NCBI GenBank assembly: GCA_963676095.1
Contig: OY781040.1
Coordinates: 2,356,001-2,420,000, forward strand
Direction of reading: 5' to 3'
Source: G963676095 sp963676095
Lineage (GTDB): Bacteria > Bacteroidota > Bacteroidia > Bacteroidales > Prolixibacteraceae
Length of the DNA: 64,000 nt
Positions within the stretch are counted from its first letter, which is position 1, and the number at the start of each line of letters is the position of its first letter. A program made the translations under genes and the position numbers. Shown piece after piece: positions 45,239 to 54,702 of the stretch. The notes under the pieces are model-generated. The model did no database searches, had not been told where the DNA came from, and saw only the letters and a program-made list of their open reading frames with translations.

Positions 45239-45704
45239 CTCTGTTATTTTCTTTTTCCAAACGGATGCCAATATCCCTGATTCCCTGTAATTCTTTCTCC
45301 CGCATACCTTGCCTTACTGAAAAAAGGTATTCACCCGGCACTGGAAAATATACATCCTTTTTATATACAAACTGGTTGTCGAACAGGTCACCGATACCGC
45401 TTCCTTTCCATTTCCCCGAACTATCGGCAAGGATAAATTCGACAGTATCTTTCAGCAGCCGGCCATCAGGCGACTTTATGCTGACGAAAAGCCAGATATT
45501 ACTATTCGGGTAATTCCCTCTATTCCGGATATTCACATATACATTGAACGGATGGACAGTATCTTTGAGAACAACATGGAAAACCACCGCTGAATCCTTA
45601 TGCCAACCATTATCCCCGACAGGTTTATAATCCTCAAAAAATGTCCCCGGGCCACAGGCACTAAGAAACAAAAGCGGCAATATCATAAAAAATAAAAATT
45701 TCAT
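45225..45704 (-). CDS. gldH: Gliding motility lipoprotein GldH
   Basis: A 159-residue lipoprotein (lipobox LLFLSAC, Cys17). The body matches GldH: FFEDYKPVGDNGWHKDSAVV, VNIRNRGNYPNSNIWLFVSI and FVYKKDVYFPVPGEYLFSVRQGMR. GldH is needed for gliding and for surface assembly in Flavobacterium; many non-gliding relatives with type IX secretion also keep it. Gene order holB-ricT-gldH is common in the phylum. It lies downstream of the RicT-like gene (56 bp) and its end overlaps trmB. Confidence 0.9.
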   Translation of the reverse strand: MKFLFFMILPLLFLSACGPGTFFEDYKPVGDNGWHKDSAVVFHVVLKDTVHPFNVYVNIRNRGNYPNSNIWLFVSIKSPDGRLLKDTVEFILADSSGKWKGSGIGDLFDNQFVYKKDVYFPVPGEYLFSVRQGMREKELQGIRDIGIRLEKENNRGGKE

Positions 45705-45760
45705 CCAGGATAATTATGAAAAAAACTTTATTTATACAAGCATCTGATTCCGGCCATTTT

Positions 45761-46921
45761 TCAACTCCCGGCTTCCATCTCGTTTTCTCTTCCTTCCCTG
45801 TTTGCTTTCCGGGAAATACTTTTTCTCCCCGGCCTTTTTTTCTTTCTGGAACGATGCTTGGGAGTATCGAAACGGGTAAGCCCATCCGGAGAAAGAACAT
45901 CCTCAAACTCTTTCGACTTAGGGACTGTCTTCTCCTTTTCCTTATCAAACAGTCCGGAAACTTTCTTTCCTCTTTTATTCAGCAAAATAATTTCCTTTAC
46001 GCGGTCAACAGGCACGGCAATCGGACTTCCTTGTTCAGGAGAATCTTCCACATAATACATTAGCCTGCCAAAGGTGTCTGCCTTTAAAAATTTATATCTC
46101 GCCCCCTCTGTTTCCAGAGGAATGTTGGAAGGGGGAAAATCCTTTTGTGCATCGATGTAGGAATCGACTTCAAAATTCAGGCAACACTTTAGTTTTCCGC
46201 ACTGTCCCGCCAGCTTCTGGGGATTGAGTGAAATCTCCTGGTACCTCGCAGCATTGGTCGTCACCGAAATAAAATTGCTGATCCAGGTAGCACAACACAG
46301 TTCCCGTCCGCAAGGTCCGATTCCCCCGATACGGCCGGCTTCCTGTCTTGCTCCGATCTGTTTCATCTCGATACGAATCCTGAAGGTCTCTGCCAGAACC
46401 TTGATCAACTGGCGAAAATCCACACGTCCTTCAGCAATATAGTAAAAAATGGCCTTGGTCCGGTCTCCCTGATATTCCACATCGCCTATCTTCATCTCAA
46501 GTCCGAGCTCTGCCGAAATCTGTCTGGACTTGATCATTGTTTCATGCTCCAGGCTCATGGCTTCTTTCCATTTCTCCAGATCAGCAGGTTTGGCTTTCCT
46601 GTAAACTTTGCGGATCTCACCGTTAATAAGGGTTACTTTATGTTTACATATTTGGTGTTTAACCAGTTCCCCCACAAGGCTTACAATACCTATGTCGTGA
46701 CCGGGGTTTGCCTCAACAGCAACCAAATCCCCGGCCTTCAACTTCAGGTTATTTACATTTCTGAAATAATCCTTCCTTGTATTCTTGAAGCGGACCTCAA
46801 CAATACTCTCCGGGTCAGTGATATTGACCACATCGCTCAGCCAGTCATAGACTTCCAGCTTTGAGCAGGTCCCGCCCGCATTGTGGCAGCATCCACGTTC
46901 TACAGATAAATTATCATCCAT
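45761..46921 (-). CDS. RicT/PSP1-like iron-sulfur protein
   Basis: A 386-residue protein with a PSP1 domain (about 40-130 onward). It carries the cysteine blocks of the RicT/YaaT group: GCCHNAGGTCSKL at the start, and GPCGRELCCATW plus GQCGKLKCCLNFE near the middle. RicT of Bacillus is part of an iron-sulfur complex that affects RNA processing and development. The last 60 residues form a Lys/Arg-rich tail (SRKKKRPGRKSISRK) that may bind nucleic acid. It lies upstream of gldH. A promoter with TTG-N18-TAGCTTTG precedes it. Confidence 0.85.
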   Translation of the reverse strand: MDDNLSVERGCCHNAGGTCSKLEVYDWLSDVVNITDPESIVEVRFKNTRKDYFRNVNNLKLKAGDLVAVEANPGHDIGIVSLVGELVKHQICKHKVTLINGEIRKVYRKAKPADLEKWKEAMSLEHETMIKSRQISAELGLEMKIGDVEYQGDRTKAIFYYIAEGRVDFRQLIKVLAETFRIRIEMKQIGARQEAGRIGGIGPCGRELCCATWISNFISVTTNAARYQEISLNPQKLAGQCGKLKCCLNFEVDSYIDAQKDFPPSNIPLETEGARYKFLKADTFGRLMYYVEDSPEQGSPIAVPVDRVKEIILLNKRGKKVSGLFDKEKEKTVPKSKEFEDVLSPDGLTRFDTPKHRSRKKKRPGRKSISRKANREGRENEMEAGS

Positions 46922-46965
46922 AATTAAAGGTTAGCGCTGAATTATTTCTTAAAGTCAGCAATAGC

Positions 46966-46994
46966 CAAAGCTAAGTGTGTACAAAAATAATCAA
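46966..46994 (-). promoter_or_regulatory. Candidate promoter of the ricT-gldH-trmB unit
   Basis: On the minus strand, TTG and TAGCTTTG are separated by 18 bp, near the Bacteroidota consensus. The -7 box ends 45 bp before the start codon. Confidence 0.45.
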
Positions 46995-47160
46995 TAAAGT
47001 GGACATTCAAAGGAAGAGACGATCTCTGTTTGAATGTGCTTTTCGGCAGCCAGATACGCCACAGATTACGCAGAGATCCATGGATAAACAATAATCATTT
47101 GTAAAATTTAGCCACACAACCATTAACGAACCGGTACCTGCACATTCCTGCACCAAGCCC

Positions 47161-48285
47161 TTATTTTCTGATCAGCTTGACAATCTTCAGGGACATATCT
47201 GTCAAAATGATCCGTGCGTTACCATTCATCGAAATATGGACGAAAGCCTTTTCAAACTCTTCTGCAATAGGGATAATATTCCGCTCATTGATAAACGGAG
47301 AAAATCTCGAAGAAAAAGCCATCTCTTCATCATCCATGAAAACCAGCCCGGGTTCCTTCAGGTTATTTACAAAATTTTCCCGTACCTGTTCCAAAGCGTA
47401 CTGTAAAAAGCTCTTTTGCCGTTCTCTCCCAATCTCGGCGACCTCGTTTATCCAACTGAACAAATCTAAAAATTTACGTCCATACGACAAACGCATGAGC
47501 TCCTTGAAGCGGTCCAGATTGTATCGGTTCTGAGTATCGGGTTCCAGCAGGCTGACAGCTTTCCTGTAGTTGCCACGGCTTAAGTGAACGACGTTGGCTA
47601 TATTCTTACCGGATGATCCCGGCAATTTATTCAACGCCCCCGTAAGTGCTTCCGGCTGAATCCCCGGAACCTTTACCAACTGGCACCTGGAACGGATCGT
47701 TGATATGATTTCCTCTTCGTCTTCAGTAACAAGCAGAAACAATGTCTTGACAGGAGGTTCCTCAATCATCTTCAATAGTTTATTCGAACAGGAAACATGC
47801 ATCTTCTCAGGCATCCAGATAATCATTACTTTATATTCCGACTCAAAAGATTTCAGGCTTAACTTTCGGATAATTTCCTCACTTTCATGGGCATAAATCA
47901 GGCCTTGAGCATTCTCGACCCCGATAAAGTTAAACCAGTCTTCCAGGTTAAAGTAGGAATTTTCGGTAACCATCCTTCTCCATTCTTCCAGGAAATTGTC
48001 GCTTACAGGATCTTTGAATTTTGGGGTCTTCACCACAGGAAATACAAAGTGAAGGTCCGGATGGATCAGCTTGTTGTATTTTCTGCAGGAGGGACACACG
48101 CCGCAGGAATCACCGTCCTGCCGATTCTGACAGGACACATACTGGGCGTAAGCCAGAGCAAGGGTAAGACTTCCCGAACCTTCGGGTCCTGACAATAACT
48201 GGGCGTGACTTATCCTTTCTTCCGCTACTGATTGTATCAATCTTTGCTTTACCGCTTCCTGTCCTATAACATCCCGAAAAAACAT
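47161..48285 (-). CDS. holB: DNA polymerase III delta' subunit-like protein
   Basis: A 374-residue AAA+ clamp-loader subunit. The start, FFRDVIGQEAVKQRLIQSV and SHAQLLSGPEGSGSLTLA, is typical. The P-loop reads GPEGSGSLT without the Lys of a working Walker A, as expected for delta', which does not hydrolyse ATP. A zinc site is formed by Cys52, Cys61, Cys64 and Cys67, then IHPDLHFVFP. IRSRCQLVKVP matches sensor 1/SRC. It helps load the sliding clamp. It is divergent from pgk. Confidence 0.9.
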   Translation of the reverse strand: MFFRDVIGQEAVKQRLIQSVAEERISHAQLLSGPEGSGSLTLALAYAQYVSCQNRQDGDSCGVCPSCRKYNKLIHPDLHFVFPVVKTPKFKDPVSDNFLEEWRRMVTENSYFNLEDWFNFIGVENAQGLIYAHESEEIIRKLSLKSFESEYKVMIIWMPEKMHVSCSNKLLKMIEEPPVKTLFLLVTEDEEEIISTIRSRCQLVKVPGIQPEALTGALNKLPGSSGKNIANVVHLSRGNYRKAVSLLEPDTQNRYNLDRFKELMRLSYGRKFLDLFSWINEVAEIGRERQKSFLQYALEQVRENFVNNLKEPGLVFMDDEEMAFSSRFSPFINERNIIPIAEEFEKAFVHISMNGNARIILTDMSLKIVKLIRK

Positions 48286-48482
48286 AATACCGTTCTTTTA
48301 ATCCTTTAGAAAAAATGGTTGTTCAAATATACGGATTAATTTAAGCAGTAAAAACCGGCTTGATAGCTGTCCATTATAATGAATTACGATTTTGAACCGC
48401 CCCCATGATTTTAACATCTTACCACATTATTAAAAATTAACCATAAATCCAGGGGCTACTGACCTAAAAGTTATCTTTTTCC

Positions 48483-48490
48483 TATCTTTG
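48483..48490 (+). promoter_or_regulatory. -7 promoter box of pgk
   Basis: TATCTTTG fits TAnnTTTG and lies 34 bp before the pgk ATG, the usual distance in this phylum. The -33 region is weak. Confidence 0.5.
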
Positions 48491-48523
48491 GACGTATAAA
48501 AAAGAAACTAAAAATAATCCATT

Positions 48524-49717
48524 ATGCAGACAATTGAAACTTATGATTTCTCTGGAAAGAAAGCATTGATCCGCGTGGACTTTAATGTTCCGTTGAATGA
48601 AAATTTTGAGATTACAGATGATACAAGAATCCGGGCTGCCCTTCCTTCTATAAAAAAAGTGATGGAAGAGGGCGGTTCTCCTATTATTATGTCTCATTTC
48701 GGCCGGCCTAAAAACGGACCGGAAGATAAATACTCAATGCGCCACCTGGTAAACCACCTGAGCGAACTTCTTGGCAAGAGAGTACAGCTGGCACCTGACT
48801 GTATAGGAAAAGAAGTTAAAGATCTGGCCAAATCACTAAAACCGGGCGAAGCTTTATTGCTGGAAAACCTGCGTTTCCACAAGGAAGAAGAAAAGGGAGA
48901 CGAAGAATTCGCCAAACAACTGGCCGAGAATGGCGATTGCTGGATTAATGATGCTTTTGGAACAGCTCATCGTGCCCATGCTTCTACAGCCGTTATCTCG
49001 AAGTTCTTCCCGAACGACAAAATGTTCGGTTACTTAGTTGAAAGCGAAGTAGGAAGCCTCGACAAGGTGGTCGCCAACCCGGTACGCCCTTTAACTGCGA
49101 TCATGGGAGGGGCCAAAGTATCGACAAAAATCACGATCATCGAAAATATGCTGAATAAGGTTGACAACCTGATCATCGGCGGAGGAATGATTTTTACTTT
49201 TGTCAAAGCAATGGGCGGAAATATCGGTTCTTCACTTTGTGAAGACGATTTCCTCGAACTGTCAAAAACCATCATTGAAAAGGCTAAAGTGAAAGGGGTA
49301 AACCTCGTCATCGCAACAGATTGTGTTGCTGCTGATAAATTTTCGAACGACGCTGCTACAGAAATCTGCAAAACAAAAAATATTAAGGAAGGCTGGATGG
49401 GCCTTGATGTAGGTCCTGAAACAATTGCCAAATTCAAGGAAGTAATCGCCAACTCGAAAACAGTTCTTTGGAACGGTCCTGCCGGCGTATTTGAAATGGA
49501 TAAATTTGCTGAAGGAACAAAAGCAATTGGCGATGCAGTAGTTGAAGCTACCAAAAAAGGAGCATTTACCCTTGTTGGAGGTGGCGACTCTGTTGCAGCT
49601 GTTAATAAATTCGGCATTGCTGACGGCGTTTCCTATATCTCGACAGCCGGTGGTGCGATGCTTGAATATCTCGAAGGAAAAATTCTTCCTGGTATTGCGG
49701 CCGTACGTGGCGAATAA
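48524..49717 (+). CDS. pgk: Phosphoglycerate kinase
   Basis: A 397-residue glycolytic enzyme that transfers phosphate from 1,3-bisphosphoglycerate to ADP. The signature KKALIRVDFNVPLNE is at the start, then SHFGRPKNG, LLENLRFHKEEE, NDAFGTAHRAHAST, MGGAKVSTKI and the C-terminal nucleotide-binding GGGDSVAAV. The length is standard. Single gene with its own promoter and a strong terminator. Confidence 0.98.
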   Translation: MQTIETYDFSGKKALIRVDFNVPLNENFEITDDTRIRAALPSIKKVMEEGGSPIIMSHFGRPKNGPEDKYSMRHLVNHLSELLGKRVQLAPDCIGKEVKDLAKSLKPGEALLLENLRFHKEEEKGDEEFAKQLAENGDCWINDAFGTAHRAHASTAVISKFFPNDKMFGYLVESEVGSLDKVVANPVRPLTAIMGGAKVSTKITIIENMLNKVDNLIIGGGMIFTFVKAMGGNIGSSLCEDDFLELSKTIIEKAKVKGVNLVIATDCVAADKFSNDAATEICKTKNIKEGWMGLDVGPETIAKFKEVIANSKTVLWNGPAGVFEMDKFAEGTKAIGDAVVEATKKGAFTLVGGGDSVAAVNKFGIADGVSYISTAGGAMLEYLEGKILPGIAAVRGE

Positions 49718-49750
49718 TTGCACTTTTTATCTGATAAATACAGTATCCCG

Positions 49751-49774
49751 GCCCGGGTTTTTCCCGGGCTTTTT
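49751..49774 (+). terminator. Intrinsic terminator of pgk
   Basis: GCCCGGG and CCCGGGC form a perfect 7-bp GC stem with a TTTTT loop, followed by TTTTT, 33 bp after the stop. Confidence 0.85.
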
Positions 49775-49869
49775 ACTGCACGCCGTATCAATTTTTTAGA
49801 ACTAGCCATCTCTCTTCCAGGCAATAACAAACAGGGATTCATTTTTTATTCACATCTTAATTTTTTGTC

Positions 49870-49877
49870 TACATTTG
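49870..49877 (+). promoter_or_regulatory. -7-like box upstream of the membrane protein gene
   Basis: TACATTTG fits TAnnTTTG, 46 bp before the ATG at 49924. The T-rich -33 region has no clean TTTG. Confidence 0.4.
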
Positions 49878-49923
49878 CAATTGTTTTTTAATTAATTATT
49901 AACGATTAATTGCAGATCTTTAT

Positions 49924-50697
49924 ATGTTTTTTACCACAACATTTTTTAAACCCGGACAAAAGATCAAAGCTCCCGGGACTTCTGCCTCTGTAAAAGAAAA
50001 CGAGCCAGACAAGACAAAAGAGCAGAGAGCAGTTCCCCAAAAAAGCCAAGGAGCTAAAACGGTGGTTCTGGCTGTGGCAAGGATCCTTATCTATGGCATT
50101 CTGATCGTTCTTTCTACACGAATCATTGCATCTGATGCAGGGACCGACACGACCATGAAATTCAGCGAAGTCTCGAAAACGGAATGGAGCCAAACGTTCT
50201 ACCTGTTATCAGCGGTAGTCGTTCTTATATTTGTTTTTTTCCTGTCGCAGGGATATGAAGCAATTACATTATTAATGGGCGGTGGCATTCTTACCATGAT
50301 GATCAGGGAACAGGATTATTATCTCGACAATATTTATCATGGGGCATGGTTTCCCTTTGCCCTTGCTGTTACCGTTATAACACTCCTGCTGGTGTTTAAA
50401 AGGCGTAAACAATTATGGGAAAACATCCAGGAATATGTTAAAACCCCGTCGTTCGGGATTTTAACGATAGCCGCCATGGAGATTTTTGTTTTCTCCAGAT
50501 TATTCGGTAAAAAAACTGTTTGGATGGCTATGTTTAATGTGAACCAGCTGGATACGGTACAAAGATGGGTGAAAAATGCCGCAGAAGAAGGCAGCGAACT
50601 TTTCGGCTATACGATGCTTTTTGCCGCTATGCTTGAATTTGCCTATTATATTTACAGCAAAAAGAAAAGCAACAATCAGTTAATCAATGAAATATAA
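49924..50697 (+). CDS. Multi-pass membrane protein of unknown function
   Basis: A 257-residue protein. A hydrophilic, basic N terminus (1-45) is followed by six or so membrane segments (around 46-64, 91-110, 113-125, 140-156, 177-192, 228-244). Polar residues that could matter lie at the membrane edge: REQDYYLDNIYHG (about 127-139) and KNAAEEGSELFGY (about 218-230). The pairing of acidic clusters between helices hints at a metal or ion site, but I do not recognise the family. The next gene starts inside its last codons or 22 bp after its stop, so the two are cotranscribed. Confidence 0.7.
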   Translation: MFFTTTFFKPGQKIKAPGTSASVKENEPDKTKEQRAVPQKSQGAKTVVLAVARILIYGILIVLSTRIIASDAGTDTTMKFSEVSKTEWSQTFYLLSAVVVLIFVFFLSQGYEAITLLMGGGILTMMIREQDYYLDNIYHGAWFPFALAVTVITLLLVFKRRKQLWENIQEYVKTPSFGILTIAAMEIFVFSRLFGKKTVWMAMFNVNQLDTVQRWVKNAAEEGSELFGYTMLFAAMLEFAYYIYSKKKSNNQLINEI

Positions 50698-51142
50698 AGA
50701 CGATAAGAAAAAAACAGAAATGAAATCAATCCTGGCCTTAGAAAAATTCAAGACTTATAACTGTTGCCAATCCGTTCTTTCATCCTTTGCAGGAGACCTT
50801 CAACTTGAAGAGGCTATTGCACTTAAAATATCCGGTGGTTTTGGCGGCGGAATGGCCTGCGGCGAAACCTGCGGGGCGGTTACCGGTGCATACATGGTGA
50901 TCGGGATGAAACAGGTAACAGCTGCGAGTACTGGTACTCAGAAAACAGCGATAAAAGAAAAGATCAGGGAATTTAACCTGTATTTTATCGAAAAGCACGG
51001 AAGCCTGATTTGTAAGGAATTGCTTGGCGCCAACATCTCTACACCTGAAGGACAGGCGTTAGCCCGGGAGAAAGATGTCTTTAACAAATTATGTCCGCGG
51101 TTTATTGAAACGGCATGCAACATTCTTGAACAAAAATTCTGA
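50687..51142 (+). CDS. C_GCAxxG_C_C family protein
   Basis: A protein of up to 151 residues; an ATG at 50720 giving 140 residues is equally likely, as it would start 22 bp after the upstream stop. It has the family's cysteine/glycine pattern: YNCCQSVL (Cys26, Cys27), then GGFGGGMACGETCGAVTGA (Cys58, Cys62) and later cysteines in ICKELLG, KLCPRF and ETACNIL. Proteins of this family are thought to bind a metal or cluster, often with redox or transport partners; the function is not settled. Its close link with the preceding membrane protein suggests they work together. Confidence 0.85.
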   Translation: MKYKDDKKKTEMKSILALEKFKTYNCCQSVLSSFAGDLQLEEAIALKISGGFGGGMACGETCGAVTGAYMVIGMKQVTAASTGTQKTAIKEKIREFNLYFIEKHGSLICKELLGANISTPEGQALAREKDVFNKLCPRFIETACNILEQKF

Positions 51143-51159
51143 AGGTTCAAATAATAAAT

Positions 51160-51190
51160 AACCCGGACCAGAGAAATACATGTCCGGGTT
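51160..51190. terminator. Hairpin between convergent genes
   Basis: AACCCGGAC and GTCCGGGTT form a perfect 9-bp stem with a 13-nt loop, between the C_GCAxxG_C_C gene and the RND gene. A T-run follows only after 10 bp, so strength is uncertain. Confidence 0.5.
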
Positions 51191-51226
51191 AAAGAGTTAA
51201 TTTTTTGTATCTTATATTTCCTCCAG

Positions 51227-54200
51227 TTATTGTTCGAGCGAGGGAAGCCGTTTCCCCCGAGGACTGTCTTCGGGAACAATTCCCATCATTTTTTTGACAC
51301 GGTAATTGATATGAATAGTAAGCATATACATTACCGGTGAGATAATCAGGGTCAGGAACGTCGCAAACGTGAGCCCAAAGATTACGGTCCATGACATTGG
51401 CCCCCAGAAAGCCACCATTTCACCGCCCATTGAAATATCAGGGTTAAAATCGGTAAAGAGCTTAAAAAAATCAAAATTCAATCCAATAGCCAGCGGTACC
51501 AACCCGAGTACGGTAGTAACAGCAGTAAGCAATACCGGACGCAACCGTGTTTTTCCAGCTGCGACAAGGCAATTGATCTCATCGTCGACACACATAAAAG
51601 CCTTCCCGGAAAGTCCAAGTTCTTCCCGTTTCCGTTGTCTCAGAAGATCAATATAATCGACCAGGACAATCCCGTTGTTAACCACAATCCCGGCCAGCGA
51701 AATGATCCCGATCCCCGTCATGATTATCACGAATTCCATATGGAAAATGGTCAGTCCCAGAAAGACCCCGATCGTGCTGAACAGGACCGTTGTCATAATA
51801 ATCAGTGGCCTGATAAACGAATTGAACTGGGTAACCAGGATCAATGAAATCAGGGCTATAGCCACCAGCAAGGCACCCAACAGGAAGTTACTGCTTTCGG
51901 CCTGTTCTTCCTGTTCACCGGTAAAGGAAATACTGTATCCCCTCTGAATTTTATAGTCGCTTACCAGTTGCCTGATCCTGGCATTGATCTCGTTGGCATT
52001 GTACCCTTCAAGGACGTTCGACGAAATAGTAATTACCCGTTTGTTGTTGATACGGTTAATTTTATCATAGGTAGTCGAATATTCAAAACCGGCCACTGCA
52101 GAAATAGGGATTTCATGGCCTTCGACCATCAGCTTTTGATTCATCAGCGTTGAGACATCGTTCCTGTATTTATCGGCAAGTCTGACATAAATATCATACT
52201 CGTCTTCGCCTTCCTTATAATCGCCTGCATCATACCCATAAACAGCATTCCTCATTGCCAAGGCTATATCTGTGGTAGACAACTCATACAGACGGGCTTT
52301 TTCGCGGTCAATCTTCACCAGCATTTCCGGCTGGTTTACATTGATATCCATTTTCAGGCCTTCAATCCCCGCGATCTTATCTTTATCGATCAGGTTCATC
52401 ACATCGTCAGAAATCTTCAGGAGCTGATCAAACTTATCTCCGGCTATTTCAATATTGATTGGTTCCCCTACGGGGGGGCCGTCATCTTCTTTTTCCACGT
52501 ATATCTTCGCCCCGACAAAGCCATCCAGGTTTTCGGCAAGTTCCCGCATGATCCTTGAGGTGCTGATCCCGTGGCGAAGTTTATATTCTTCAAAAGAAAT
52601 GGATGTCAACGCCTTGTTCGGGCTCGATGAATCCTCAAACATACCTCCTTTACCATTACCTACGTTCGTGGTAACCGATTTTATAATATCGTTATAAGGT
52701 TTCAGCGTCTTTTTAATGATCTCTTCGACCTGCCCCGATACCTGATCGGTTCTTTCAATTGCAGTTCCCAAAGGTAATTCGACTGTTACATAAACAGTCT
52801 GGGGATCTGTATCAGGGAAAAAGACCACCTTTGGAGAGCTTACTACAAATAAAACGGTTGAAACAATTAACAAAAGAATGGTTCCAAAGAAGTATAATAA
52901 AGGTTTTTTCCCGGAAACAGCCAATTTCAGTTGCTTTTCATATACATTTTCGAGCCATACAAGAAACTTTGTCTGAAACCAGCGTGCCATTTGCCTCATA
53001 AATAAAACATTAGCAATCATAATTAATGCTACTGCTACCAGGATATTTCCCATCCAGAAAATACGGATCAGATAAAAAGGTACAGAAATAAGGATGATGA
53101 TGCCTGCTGTTTTGAATGTTTTCCTGCCATCGGCCCGACGGTCAATGTCGTCTACCTTCATAAACGAAGCAATAAACGGGGGTGTCAGAACGAGAGCCAC
53201 GAATAACGAAGATGCCAGCACAATAATTAACGTCTGGGGTAATATTTTCATGAATTCCCCCATGATCCCCTTCCAGAATATTAATGGGAAAAAAGCAGCA
53301 AGCGTTGTCAGCGTGGACGAAATGATCGGATAGGCTATCTCACTTACCCCCCTTTTTGTAGCATGTTGTAAATCAGCCCCTCCTGAAAACATGCGGTACA
53401 CATTCTCAACAACTACGATGGAATTATCGACCAACATTCCCAGTGCGAGGATCAGACTGTACAGGACCATGTTGTTCAGCGAGATCCCCATTTGCTGAAG
53501 GATAACGAAAGAAAGCATCATCGACATCGGGATCGACAATCCTGAAAACAAAGCATTCCGGAACCCGATAAACAGGAAGAGCACAAAAATAACAAGGATC
53601 ATCCCCAAAATAATGCTGTTCTCCAGGTTGGCAATCTGGTCACGGATATATACCGAGTTATCATCAGTTACACGGACATCCAGATTTTTGGGAAGAAAAC
53701 CATCCTCTTTCTGCTCGTCTATCACCTTCCGGATTTTATCCGTTGCCTCCAGTATATTTTGCCCGCTCTTTTTGGTGATCGACAAAGTAACGACGGGTTT
53801 GTCGTCAAGCCTTGAAATTGTTGATGTTTCTTTATACCCATCAACAACAGTCGCTACATCTCTGATATAGACCGGCTTTCCTTCATTCACTTTGATAATC
53901 GTATTCCGGATCTGGTCCATATTGGTATAGTCGGCCTGGACCCGGATTACCCGCCTGATCTGGTCGGCAGAGAACTCTCCGGCCCCCATGGTCAGGTTCT
54001 CTGCCTTTATAGCCAGTCCGATATCCTGAAAGCTCAGGCCACTTGACTGAAGTTTATAGGGATCAGCATTGATTTGTATTTCCCGTTCATCGATCCCTTT
54101 AATCTTTGCCTCTGAGACCTCGTTTAGTCCTTCGAATTCATCCTGAAGCGTTTCTGCATATTTTTTCAATTCCCGCATGCTAAAATCACCGGACAGGTTT

Positions 54201-54673
54201 ACATTCAGGATCGGGAATTCTGAGAAATCGAGGTCCTGTACCAACGGATCCGAATCAAGGTCTTCGGGCAGATCCGACTTGGCCTTGTCAACCCTGTCTT
54301 TGGTATCCTGGAGTGCCACCTTGATCGGCACGTCCGTATTAAACTCGACCACAATGATACTTACATCCTGATAGGAAGCAGATGAAACCTTTTTTACCCC
54401 CTGCATCCCTTTCAGTTCCTTTTCAATAGGCCGGGTAATGAAATTTTCGATATCGATCGGCGAATTTCCCGGATATAAAGTCTGTATAAAAATATAGGGC
54501 ACAACAACCTCCGGAAACAATTCCCTGGGCATCATTTTATAGGAAAACAGGCCAAAGAAAACAAGCAAAGCTGAAAGTATATAAACGGTTGTCCTGTTTT
54601 TCAGGGCAATATATGTCGGCTTGAATTTCCTGTGGTCGCCCTGTTCCTTAATCTTATTCTTTTCTTTATCCAT
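51227..54673 (-). CDS. RND-family efflux transporter, inner-membrane pump
   Basis: A 1148-residue AcrB-like proton-driven pump with twelve membrane segments and two large periplasmic loops. Typical start: NRTTVYILSALLVFFGLFSY and PRELFPEVVVPYIFIQTLYP. The proton-relay helix reads LGMLVDNSIVVVENVYRM, with the Asp-Asn form of the usual Asp-Asp pair. The second half has GIISLAGIVVNNGIVLVDYIDLLRQR. It is somewhat longer than AcrB because of an extra hydrophobic stretch near residues 510-560. Third gene of a TolC-adaptor-pump operon. Substrate unknown: drugs, bile-type compounds or lipids. Confidence 0.94.
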   Translation of the reverse strand: MDKEKNKIKEQGDHRKFKPTYIALKNRTTVYILSALLVFFGLFSYKMMPRELFPEVVVPYIFIQTLYPGNSPIDIENFITRPIEKELKGMQGVKKVSSASYQDVSIIVVEFNTDVPIKVALQDTKDRVDKAKSDLPEDLDSDPLVQDLDFSEFPILNVNLSGDFSMRELKKYAETLQDEFEGLNEVSEAKIKGIDEREIQINADPYKLQSSGLSFQDIGLAIKAENLTMGAGEFSADQIRRVIRVQADYTNMDQIRNTIIKVNEGKPVYIRDVATVVDGYKETSTISRLDDKPVVTLSITKKSGQNILEATDKIRKVIDEQKEDGFLPKNLDVRVTDDNSVYIRDQIANLENSIILGMILVIFVLFLFIGFRNALFSGLSIPMSMMLSFVILQQMGISLNNMVLYSLILALGMLVDNSIVVVENVYRMFSGGADLQHATKRGVSEIAYPIISSTLTTLAAFFPLIFWKGIMGEFMKILPQTLIIVLASSLFVALVLTPPFIASFMKVDDIDRRADGRKTFKTAGIIILISVPFYLIRIFWMGNILVAVALIMIANVLFMRQMARWFQTKFLVWLENVYEKQLKLAVSGKKPLLYFFGTILLLIVSTVLFVVSSPKVVFFPDTDPQTVYVTVELPLGTAIERTDQVSGQVEEIIKKTLKPYNDIIKSVTTNVGNGKGGMFEDSSSPNKALTSISFEEYKLRHGISTSRIMRELAENLDGFVGAKIYVEKEDDGPPVGEPINIEIAGDKFDQLLKISDDVMNLIDKDKIAGIEGLKMDINVNQPEMLVKIDREKARLYELSTTDIALAMRNAVYGYDAGDYKEGEDEYDIYVRLADKYRNDVSTLMNQKLMVEGHEIPISAVAGFEYSTTYDKINRINNKRVITISSNVLEGYNANEINARIRQLVSDYKIQRGYSISFTGEQEEQAESSNFLLGALLVAIALISLILVTQFNSFIRPLIIMTTVLFSTIGVFLGLTIFHMEFVIIMTGIGIISLAGIVVNNGIVLVDYIDLLRQRKREELGLSGKAFMCVDDEINCLVAAGKTRLRPVLLTAVTTVLGLVPLAIGLNFDFFKLFTDFNPDISMGGEMVAFWGPMSWTVIFGLTFATFLTLIISPVMYMLTIHINYRVKKMMGIVPEDSPRGKRLPSLEQ

Positions 54674-54702
54674 GGCGATTTTTTTCTGTCTGCAAATTTT
54701 GA

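Noticed and set aside
47040..47110. Noncoding RNA or mobile-element end suggested by CACAGATTACGCAGAG
   Set aside because: This is a common decayed intergenic motif in this phylum; no flanking repeats, transposase or stable fold could be seen.
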